Positions 1 to 9,917 of a stretch of DNA of 37,800 nucleotides are shown here, piece by piece (positions within the stretch are counted from its first letter, which is position 1; each line of letters opens with the position of its first letter). The notes beneath the pieces are model-generated. The model ran no database searches. It was given only the letters and a program-made list of their open reading frames with translations, and was not told where the DNA came from. The stretch is from Halocafeteria seosinensis. Lineage: Eukaryota; Sar; Bigyra; Bicosoecida. The position numbers were made by a program, and so were the translations under genes. The stretch is from contig LVLI01000052.1 in assembly GCA_001687465.1 (NCBI GenBank), positions 1 through 37,800 of the forward strand. Direction: 5' to 3'.

Positions 1-795
1 GGGCTAATGTGGAGAGAATAGATTCGACCAGAAGCAAGCCATGTGTCTGGCAGAGTGGTTAGGATATCCGAATAGTTCAATGATGCTGACTTCAAGTGGT
101 AGGCAGGCACAATGATGCACAATGATGGGAGGCGCCTTTTCGCGAACTTATGAGCGTCCTGACTGACTGTTCATTGGAAAACGGGCAACTACCTTGAGCG
201 AACCAGCACTACCGTCTTGAGGATGAGAAGATCAACCCTCGTCGTACCCAACAAGGGTTTGAGTTCCTCCTTTCCTTGCAGACAACCGGAGCTGCAAGTG
301 TGGGGATGTCAGCACTTCCACATCCTGAACATACTAATCACCACTCCTCCACAAGCCAGTTTATTTGTCCAGACGTCCATACATCATCAAGTTCATCCAA
401 GAATGGTATAGTTCATCATTATAAAGCATTCCTTGCATCCACTTGCCCAAAGCGCACTGTTACAGCCGACTAGAGAGCTCATTAACCCTTCATCTGTCAT
501 CGCATTCCACAAGAGCTGCAGCAATGGTTTGCCGAAAGGTTGCATAAGCTGCATGCGCACTGTTCTGTGAGAGATGGGCATTCCTACGTGCTGCAAAGCT
601 CCTAAGCCTACTGCCTCCTGTCTCATGCGAGCATGGTGTGAAGCCCCTCCAGATAGAGGGCTATATCGAGAGAACCAAAAGCCGAAGGAGTCCCACAGTT
701 GATTGAATAAGTAGCTGTTTCTTTGTTATATCAGGAAAATTGAGTTGCATATTGAAATTTCCCTTACAAGTCCTGTATAAACCAATTCAGTAAAA

Positions 796-878
796 GACCC
801 CTCTGTAAATTGTAACGGAACTCTCAAAGGGACAAAAAAGGTCCCCAAATTTACACAGGGGGTTCCCAGGGACCCCCC
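796..878. repeat. Compound inverted repeat with two inner hairpins
   Basis: The arm at 796-812 (gacccctctgtaaattg) is nearly the reverse complement of 846-865, with two or three small gaps or mismatches. Inside lies a hairpin of GGGAC (829-833) against GTCCC (841-845) around an A-rich loop. Directly after comes a second quasi-palindrome at 858-877, GGGGG-TTCCC-A-GGGA-CCCCC. This could be the remnant of a small miniature element or a structured 5' regulatory region. No target-site duplication was identified. Confidence 0.45.
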
Positions 879-978
879 TTTACCCCCTTGCGTAATCAAT
901 ATGGTGCGTAAACAACAATCTTTCCGCAAAGCACCATGATGCCTAGCAAATCACTGTCAGTCGCGTGAGAGAGATTGT

Positions 979-994
979 ACACACACACACACAC
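979..994. repeat. (AC)8 microsatellite
   Basis: Eight perfect AC units about 50 bases upstream of the RCC1-like start codon. No function is visible. Confidence 0.9.
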
Positions 995-1046
995 TATTTT
1001 TAAGAGCAGAGCACTGTGCAATAGGCGTTTATAGTGACGACGAGAC

Positions 1047-2805
1047 ATGTCTTCTCAATTGCTCCATTTGTTCCCCCGTGGAGGTGGCCTCCGATGCACT
1101 TATCGGGCAGCGTCGCACTTGGTCTCGAGACAGTTTAATGTCTGCAACAAGGCGTATACAGGTAGTCCAGCTCATACAGTTCGCTCAGCCACCTTTAGCA
1201 CTTCCGATGCCAAAGGTTATAGCCCTGGGTCTGTGGTAGTATGGGGCAAAAACGACGAGGCATTCGGAAAAGTTCAGGGCAACCAGGATACTCGTGAACC
1301 CACATTGATGGACAATCTGCCCTTTACAGCGAAAAAAGTATGATGATTTCAATGGTTTCTGACGAATTCTATCTCTAAATTTCAATTTGGTTCGACATTG
1401 CAGATTTCTTGCGGAGGAACGCAGACAGCAATCTTGACGACGAAAGGGGAGGTTTACACAGTGGGGAAGTGTGTTTACTTTTCTCTCGGACATGGGGAAG
1501 GGAGTACGACCGAAACAACGCCGCGTTTGGTGGAAACGCTTCAAGGGATAAATATAATTGATATTGACGTTGGAGAGCATCACTGCGCTGCCGTGTCTGA
1601 TGAAGGGGAGGTATTCACGTGGGGCGCCGGCGGTGGTACTTTCGGGCAAGTCGGTGGCTTAGGACACGGTGATAAGACAACTCAATCAAGACCCGCTCTA
1701 GTGGAAACACTGGCTGATCAGAAAATACGGGTTACGCAGGTTTCATGTGGTTCTTCCCATACAATCGCGTTAACGGATGATGGGAGGGTCTTTACCTGGG
1801 GACTCGGCGACGCAGGCCGTCTTGGGAATGGCATTCGCTCACAGCTTGTACCTGAGCCTGTTGAACTCCTGGAAAGTGAAAGGATAATACAGGTTAGTCG
1901 AGACATTGCTCATGGTTTTCGAATGTCAGTGCACACACAAAACTGTGTCGCTGATTTATCAGGTGGCCGCAGGAAAGGAATTCAGTATGGCTGTCTCGGA
2001 AGGAGGTTCGGCATATGGTTTTGGAAAGAACGACCAAGCACAGGTATGAGTGATAATTCTCTTAACTTTCTTCATTTTAATCGCTTGACGCTTGATGGTA
2101 TACAGTTGGGGCTAGGTCCCAATATGATCATGGACTTGAATACCATGGAGCAGTATCCCGCAAAGGTTACAGATCTACGTATGTGCCAGCATTGATATGC
2201 GTGATGCCATCTGCTTTCATTTTAGTGGACGTGGTACAGAAGGGCAAGTAGCTATGATTGGCGCGGGTGCGCATCACTGCATAGCGCTTGGACGAGATGG
2301 CAAGGTATATACATGGGGAGCAAGATTGTTTATTGAGCCCACCGAGCGAGAAGAATTTAACGAACTTCCGGAGGATGATCGACCTGTTTTTGTAAGCTTC
2401 CTTGAATGAATTGCCTATTTCTGGCGGAGTTATGTTCCCGTTGTGCAGGTAGCGGCCGGAGAAGGAACGAATGCCGTAATTACCCAAAAGGGTCATGCTT
2501 ACACATGGGGAAAGAACCTCCTTAGCGGAGCACTTGGTCAACCAGGACGTACCGGGAAGAGGCAACCGGCTCCTCTTAAGACTTTGGAACACAGTAGCCT
2601 GTCGCAGTAAGTGTCCATGCAATGCACTATGTAAACTGTGGTTGCATTGAGTCAGTGTGTGCTTCCTGTGCTGCTCAGGATATCCCTTGGAAAGAAGCAC
2701 GGAGGTGCAGTCGTCGGGAATCCACCTAAAATGCCCGACGTACCTGGACGTGACGACCCGCCAGCAGAGGAGGAAGAAGGTTTTTTTGCGTCATTATTTA
2801 AATAG
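1047..2805 (+). CDS. RCC1-repeat (regulator of chromosome condensation-like) protein, probably mitochondrial
   Basis: Seven exons join in phase: 1047-1337, 1404-1892, 1963-2043, 2106-2178, 2240-2391, 2449-2606 and 2679-2805, giving 456 residues. Introns are 57-72 nt with GT-AG ends. The intron-4 acceptor at 2239 is preferred over 2225, which leads to an immediate stop. Seven RCC1-type blades are visible, with hallmarks such as VVVWGKNDEAFG, VFTWGLGDAGRLGNG, AYGFGKNDQAQLGLG and AYTWGKNLLSGALGQ, so the protein should fold as a seven-bladed propeller. The first ~55 residues are rich in Arg, Ser and Ala and poor in acidic residues, which suggests a mitochondrial presequence; mitochondrial RCC1L/WBSCR16 proteins have a similar layout. 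The exact partner (GTPase or otherwise) cannot be read from the sequence. The C-terminus ends in an acidic patch followed by FFASLFK. Confidence 0.85.
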
Positions 2806-3199
2806 ACAGCCTCCCCAGCGAGTACCATAATTTGAGTACCCACGAACTGTGCACGTGAGGCTCACTGCCTAGGTTGTGGCCGGCGCTTGCTGACCTCCAG
2901 TGACAACTCGGTCCAATGTACGGCTCAACCGCTTCAGTAATCAGTTAACCTTTGTATGGAACCTCAAGTGTTTATTTGTGCCCAGTTCCCATGCAATTGG
3001 GGGCTACCATCGATGACAAAACACGTCAAACAAAGCTTGGGCTGTGAAGTTCACAAAGTGCAGCTTCCGTTTAGCATACAGTCCGATGCGGTCCGCCAAA
3101 TCTCATGGGATGGCTGCGCTTGTCTGTAGTCGGCATCAAGATTGTTGAGCACTTCTCCACATCGTTTGTTTGAAATCTCTTCTGATAGCAGGATTCACG
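2806..3199. other. Intergenic, RCC1-like 3' end to CFAP20 start
   Basis: About 390 bases between two same-strand genes. It must hold the 3' end of the RCC1-like transcript and the CFAP20 promoter. I see no open frame of note, no repeat and no clear TATA element. Confidence 0.5.
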
Positions 3200-4823
3200 A
3201 TGTTTCGTAATACTTACCAAAGCGGTTTCCTGAGTATTCTGTACTCGATAGGGTACGTTTAAACCTCGAAGCTGTCGCTCCCCTCTCTCGTTCCCCAGAA
3301 AACCTTTTTTGTGATTTCCTGAGGTCACGGTTTGGGCGCCAAAACGCTAGGAACTTTGGCCGTCCCTGCCTCTTGCACAAGCGTGACTGAGAGCGTGCTA
3401 TAGGGGGGAATTGCTGCGAAATGAGTGGGAAAGCTGCTGTAAGGGCGGCATGTAATTGGGGCGCTCTATCCGGCGTGTATCGACCAATGGTTGGTGAAAC
3501 AGAGTCGCTTCCAACGGACAAGGTAGTTGTGAAGCCAGAAAAGTAGCAACGGCACAACGGTCATAACGTAGCCATGGCTATGGTTGGATGGCTCTCTTCA
3601 CTTCGATGGGAGAGCAACCCGTCGTAGTCATAGGGAGGAAGACTGGGAGCGGCGAGCGAAGATGCCTTCTAGCTGAATTCAGCGCTGGAGTGTGTTGGTG
3701 TCGGGAACTGCGTTCCGGAATCCTTGGCATAGCTTGTCTACTTCGCTTTCGTAGATAGGTATCTTGTCGCATGCTTCGGTGGTTTAAAGCCTTCCCATGA
3801 CTGGCTGTGTTCATTGCTTTCTCGTACTTTGTGACTTGCAGGAGCAAGCCTTTACAAATTTGGGATAAGAAAGTGCGAAACGGACACATCAAAAGGATAA
3901 CGGACCAAGATATCCAATCGTCTGTTTTGGAAATCTGCGGAACTAATGTGTCCACAACTTATATAACTTGCCCGGCAAATCCCAAGAAAACCCTTGGGAT
4001 TAAATTATCCTACTTAGTTATGATAATCAAAAACTTGAAGAAATACTTTACTTTCGAGGTGACGGTATTGGACGACAAGAACGTGCATAGGAGATTTAGA
4101 GCATCTAATTACCAGTCAACGACCCGGGTTAAGCCTTTTATTTGCACGATGCCCATGCGCCTAGACGACGGGTGGAACCAGATTCAATTCAACCTACTAG
4201 ACTTCACTCGCCGTGCTTACGGGACAAACTATATTGAAACCCTTAGAGTACAGATTCACGCGAATTGCCGTATTCGCCGGATATACTTCGCTGACAGACT
4301 TTATTCAGAGGCAGAGCTCCCTGCTGAATTCAAGCTGTTTTTACCCGTCGGTAAATCTCAAGGAGCTGGAGGACCTCAAAGTGGAGGAGCTAAAACTCAA
4401 TCTCAACATGCAGCAATGGCTCAAAGTGCCGCTGCACAGGCACAACAACAGTCCTCCACTGGGAGCCAGCGGCAACAACAGGAACCACCCGACCAACAAC
4501 AGGATATGAACGCACGAGAAGAGGACGACGTGCAAATGCATCAGGAAGAAGAACAGGCGCCAGCGGAAGAGGAGGCTGACATGGGAGGAGAGGCCCAAGA
4601 AAGCCCGGAGGATGAAGAGGCCCGTGCTGAGGAGGCTGTTGAAGGCGGCGGGGAGGAAGAAGGTGCTCCTGAAGAAGGCGTAGATGCAGAAGGGGATGAG
4701 GGCGAAGGAGAAGGAGAAGGTGCTGAGCAGGCCCGGGAAAATGGTGAAGAAGAAGAGGGGGGTCAAGATGAAGGCGGAAACGAGGAGGAGGGAGAGAACC
4801 AAGAAGGCGAAGGACAAGAGTAA
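3200..4823 (+). CDS. CFAP20: CFAP20 (BUG22/GTL3) with an unusual acidic C-terminal tail
   Basis: Two exons, 3200-3252 and 3842-4823, encode 344 residues. The tiny first exon gives [18 protein letters not shown], matching the family's invariant N-terminus, and the split Gly codon (GG|G) joins in phase to [15 protein letters not shown]. Residues 1 to ~187 follow CFAP20 almost without gaps, including [20 protein letters not shown] and [18 protein letters not shown]20 is a small microtubule inner/luminal protein of axonemes and centrioles, and is also present in some organisms without cilia. Known members are about 190 residues. Here a Gln-rich linker (~188-248) and a Glu/Gly-rich tail (~249-344) are added, with the stop codon only after the tail and no splice site needed. 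The core identity is certain. Whether the tail is retained in the mature protein is not shown. Confidence 0.93.
3253..3841 (+). other. 589-nt intron of CFAP20
   Basis: The intron begins GTACGT directly after ATAGG and ends in ...GACTTGCAG at 3841. It is seven to ten times longer than the other introns in this window. A minus-strand open frame spans 3195-3557 and another 3578-3955, but neither shows a recognisable domain. An intronic regulatory element or ncRNA is possible but not shown. Confidence 0.85.
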
Positions 4824-5044
4824 AAATTCTCTCCGTATTTGGGTGTCGGCTCGCACGATACAAGACAGTGCACAATCGATACAGAATACGGCGGGTCACC
4901 ACTCTAACGCGTTTTGTCCCCAGTCAGTATTCAGATGTGCTTGTGCTCTATCCACTACTTTTTCTCGTTAATTATTTGACGTAATACACTGCCACATCGC
5001 TACCATTGTACAATACGATTGTACCACTCTTTTTGTGTTTTCAT

Positions 5045-5542
5045 TCAAGTTCTACCGGGAAATGAAAATGTTTGTATATCATCGTGCTGGGTGCTGCTAA
5101 GCCTAGTGCCGTCAGGACAAAGCTTAAATTCGCAAGAGGGAGGAGTTCGGCTGACATCAGTTCCATCAGGGCATTTTTTCACGTCTGCTGTGCACATTAC
5201 ATCATCTTCTGTACTCAATCTCGAGCGCATTCTCTGTCTTAACTGTTCCAAACGATTTCGCGCATGATCGAACTTGTCTTCCCTCAGTTGGCGCTTGTTG
5301 TCGGCTGATTTATCTTCTGGACAACGTTGAAATTCGCAGTTGTTTTCTGGATCTCTCCTCACTGCTGAGCCATCACCACATTGCCGTGCATCTTCAGTGC
5401 ACATAATATCACTTTCTCCATTCTGCACAGCATTCACACAAGTTTGAGAAAGACGTATAGGCCGGTTTTCCCCGCAATTACGTACCACTTGCAGAGCTAG
5501 AAGGCACAAAACGAGCGCATTAGTAAAAGCTAACCATTTCAT
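5045..5542 (-). CDS. Secreted protein with two C-x6-C-x12/13-C-x4-C repeats
   Basis: An intronless 165-residue frame starts at the ATG at 5542; a further in-frame ATG lies at 5578, but the inner one puts the hydrophobic stretch at the very N-terminus. Residues 1-22 (MKWLAFTNALVLCLLALQVV) look like a signal peptide. Two copies of one small cysteine motif follow: C48-x6-C55-x13-C69-x4-C74 and C117-x6-C124-x12-C137-x4-C142, each with a central GDG or CPDG and a CEF..CP ending. They are separated by a charged, Arg-rich, probably helical linker (~76-112). Similar CTxD..CPDG..CEF..CP modules occur in bacterial and algal secreted proteins of unknown role. I cannot assign a function. It is transcribed convergently with CFAP20 and divergently from glycerol kinase. 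Confidence 0.75.
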   Translation of the reverse strand: MKWLAFTNALVLCLLALQVVRNCGENRPIRLSQTCVNAVQNGESDIMCTEDARQCGDGSAVRRDPENNCEFQRCPEDKSADNKRQLREDKFDHARNRLEQLRQRMRSRLSTEDDVMCTADVKKCPDGTDVSRTPPSCEFKLCPDGTRLSSTQHDDIQTFSFPGRT

Positions 5543-5985
5543 TGTTGAAGTTCCGGCTCTATCACTGTTTTTATGCATTCATACGGCATTTAATTCTCCC
5601 CAGACAGCACTATCACGTCGTAAGTGACCATTTTATCATTTCGCTGTGCTCTTGGCAATGGTGGCGATATCGAGGGGAACATAATGAGTTGAAGTTGAAG
5701 TTGCGTCAAAGTAGCAACCGAAACTCGTGTTGGACAGCTGTTGTAACAGTGTTGTTGCCTAAGGTTGGTCAAAAACGGTCCATCTTCACACAGTTTCTTA
5801 GGTGGCACAATAAGTGCTCCCTTTTTTTCATGCAAAGCGTCGTTATTGGGCGTATGGGAACCCGTGGAATTCTTTGAGGTTTCCAGTCTACGACGTCTTC
5901 TACGCTTGCTTGAACCATTCCATATTAAGCGTCACTCGAGTCCAATTCAGGGTCCATCCAAAGCAAGACGGTGAACGCAGGTACC
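5543..5985. promoter_or_regulatory. Divergent promoter region
   Basis: These 443 bases separate the start codons of the minus-strand secreted cysteine protein and the plus-strand glycerol kinase, so both promoters must lie here. No strong TATA box or repeated operator-like motif stands out. The open frames inside are short and not convincing. Confidence 0.5.
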
Positions 5986-7985
<2,000 letters not shown>

Positions 7986-8287
7986 ACGCTCTTCGCTAAG
8001 GAGATGCGGTTAACTTCCTGGCCGGTGGGCTATCTGTCTGTCACATGTGTGTGCATGCAGATAAATAGAATGCCTGATGAATACCCTCCTAAACATTAGA
8101 TATACTTGAATTGTTTAATGAAGCGAGAATAAAATACACGAGAGGAAACGGAAGGACCTAGAACGTTATCAGGTATCTACACCGTAGCTGGGGGAAGTAA
8201 TCATTGAACTGCCACTGCAAGTCGGCAAAGGTCCGCATCAATCAAGTGAAACGAGAAACGAAGGGTGGTAACAACGTGAACGTGAAC
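7986..8287. other. Intergenic, 3' side of glycerol kinase
   Basis: No gene seen. An AATAAA hexamer lies at 8128-8133, about 140 bases after the glycerol kinase stop, and may act in 3' end formation. The facing minus-strand gene remnant ends at 8288, so this is a convergent 3' region. Confidence 0.45.
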
Positions 8288-9379
8288 TCAATCGTCCCTA
8301 CGAACTGGACGACAACGTTCTGGGGGTTCCAGAGCCTCCAAGGGCATGGTTGCCTGGGCTTGTTCTCTGTCTCCCAAGTTTCCCCTCTTGATCTGTCGTA
8401 GACATTTCTCGATCGACTCACTTTGTACTACGATCTGTAGGTAATCATGATAGAATGTCTTTCCATCAACTGGATACGCTCCGACTTCTTTTTTCAACCA
8501 TTAAGGGTTGTACAATTGGTATCTTATTTAAATTTCCTCAAAAATTTTCGGCGAGTACCCGAATCACTTCGTTTTCCCCAACCATAGCTGCGTATGCCAG
8601 CGGAGAACAACCTTCGTAAAACTCAAATTCGGAGTGAATTCCGTAGCCGTGTTTCTCGAACAGCTTTTGCAGCACTCTTTCCACTGTTTCTTACTCGGGG
8701 AACTGATAAACATCGCTACATGGCTGGTCTAGAATGCTATGATTTCTTCTGAATTCGGAGGGCTCCACAGTCACGGACTTCTCGTTCACTTTTAGAGATA
8801 CCGATGATTTCAGGACACGCGTGTAGCCGTTCCTCCCAGTAAGTAGAGAGTGGCTGTCTGTGAGTATGTGTAAATAGTTTGCCACTAAAATACGAGGAAT
8901 TGATCCATATATCAGTCTTCCTTACTAGAGATTGCCAATAATCTTTGTATAAGTTCCTGTGCTTTTCCAACAACTATTTCAAAATGCCTAAACTCGGACG
9001 GAAGCAAGCCATACATGTTGGCGAGAATGCATCTTAAAAATACCAATCCAAGGGAAGGCACGGATATACCACACAATACAGTGGACAAATTCAAATGTTG
9101 AATCAATTACGAACACTTTAAGAGGCATCGAGCTCTGCATGACACACAGTGAGCAAAAACATCCACTGCCTCCAGTTTCCATTCTCTTTTTGCATTCTTA
9201 AACATTGAGTCATCTCCATAACTTAGCTCCGTGTGGAATTGGGGACCGTATTGAGCATACATAGCCGTAAATTGCGCCCTACTTCGTTGCCTCAGAGTTG
9301 TGAGCGGGGGTCTGGCTGATCGGCTGTGACCAGAGCCCCATGCGGGTCCAGCAGTCCGACTGCTACTGATACTAGGCAA
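8288..9379 (-). pseudogene. Ankyrin-repeat-like gene, probably broken
   Basis: The minus strand shows pieces of one coding gene. Exon A (from about 9379, or the ATG at 9262, to 9117) joins in phase through an 84-nt GT-AG intron to exon B (9032-8926), which contains SEFRHFEIVVGKAQELIQ. An unusually short 41-nt gap then joins in phase to exon C (from 8884). Exon C reads to a TAA at 8693-8691. The same frame continues straight past it into an ankyrin-like unit, YEGCSPLAYAAMVGENEV, and stops at 8540-8538. A last open piece (8497-8288, with GKTFYHDYLQIVVQS) is in a different frame, and no clear splice joins it. An in-frame stop plus a frame change suggests a decaying gene, but unrecognised introns could rescue part of it. 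No ATG is secure, because the 9379 end is an in-frame TTG. Confidence 0.4.
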
Positions 9380-9435
9380 AAAGGGCGTGGGAGAGTTGAT
9401 TAACTTAAACGTATATTATATTATGGAGGAAATAA

Positions 9436-9917
9436 ATGACAAACGCCGTCAAACAGGACACTTTACCAGCGCTTCACCGTGAAGCCTATTTCGAGACGGA
9501 CAAGTTCTGCTGGAAGACTTGCTATGAAAAGTGGTCCCACCAGCAGCGGACGATGGCATCTTGGTACGGCAAACAAGCAGCTGTCTATAAGCATGGTTAT
9601 AGACCCTTCCAGAGCGCTACTTTGGCAAAGTGCCACAAGGTAAGCAGATTACCTCCCGACTCTGCTGCACAGACGCTGCACAGACGCAGCAATCAATTCG
9701 TTCACCCTGCGTAACATGGAACATGCTTCCAAAGCTCCTGTTTAGCGAATATTTGTCGGTTCTAGGGTGGTCGAGTTTAGTTATAGGGATAGTGAGCTTA
9801 CTTTTGATTGTCCTGACTTGGCTTCGTGGGGAGAATGAGCGCAGCAGAGGAAAGCACTGGAGCCTCTCCCCCGAGCACACCACGCCACGTCGAAATAGAC
9901 TTGGATGGCAATTATAA
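9436..9917 (+). CDS. Possible small single-pass membrane protein, two exons
   Basis: Exon 1 (9436-9639, 68 codons) starts at an ATG and contains FCWKTCYEKW and a basic/aromatic segment, then ends at a GTAAGC donor. Joining to 9690 (or 9684) is in phase 0 and gives a second exon with a strong membrane helix, SLVIGIVSLLLIVLTWL, followed by a basic tail. The total is about 143 residues. A rival acceptor at 9745 would give a 98-residue soluble protein ending at the TGA at 9836-9838. I do not recognise the family. The frame overlaps the proposed RAV1-like start (9835) by 83 nt in another frame, so either the downstream gene starts later (ATG at 10054) or one of these models is wrong. Confidence 0.4.
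9665..9686 (+). repeat. 11-bp perfect tandem duplication at a splice acceptor
   Basis: CTGCACAGACG occurs twice in a row, immediately followed by CAG. It creates three AG acceptors (ending 9672, 9683, 9689) for the intron starting at 9640. The last two give the same reading frame and differ by two codons. The first leads to an early stop. Confidence 0.7.

Larger units (their letters stand above)
1..1046. other. Gene-free left flank
   Basis: I see no convincing gene here. The open frames are short, overlap on both strands and show no domain or plausible splice structure. The stretch holds a compound inverted repeat (796-878) and a short (AC)8 microsatellite (979-994) just upstream of the RCC1-like gene, whose promoter and 5' UTR must lie in the last few hundred bases. 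Confidence 0.6.

Noticed and set aside
40..110. tRNA-like stretch with TGGCAGAGTGGTTA resembling a Leu/Ser A box
   Set aside because: The acceptor arms do not pair and no GGTTCRANTCC-type B box sits at the right distance.
2167..2700. Minus-strand 177-residue frame
   Set aside because: A shadow of RCC1-like exons 5-7, whose sense reading carries clear repeats.
3195..3955. Minus-strand frames of 120 and 125 residues in and around the CFAP20 intron
   Set aside because: No recognisable domain. Both overlap CFAP20 exon ends on the opposite strand and have ordinary random-frame composition.
4341..4902. Two antisense frames of about 170 residues, one very hydrophobic and Leu/Phe-rich
   Set aside because: They are the reverse complement of the Glu/Gly-rich CFAP20 tail (GAA/GAG codons read as TTC/CTC). 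The composition is an artefact of the sense gene.
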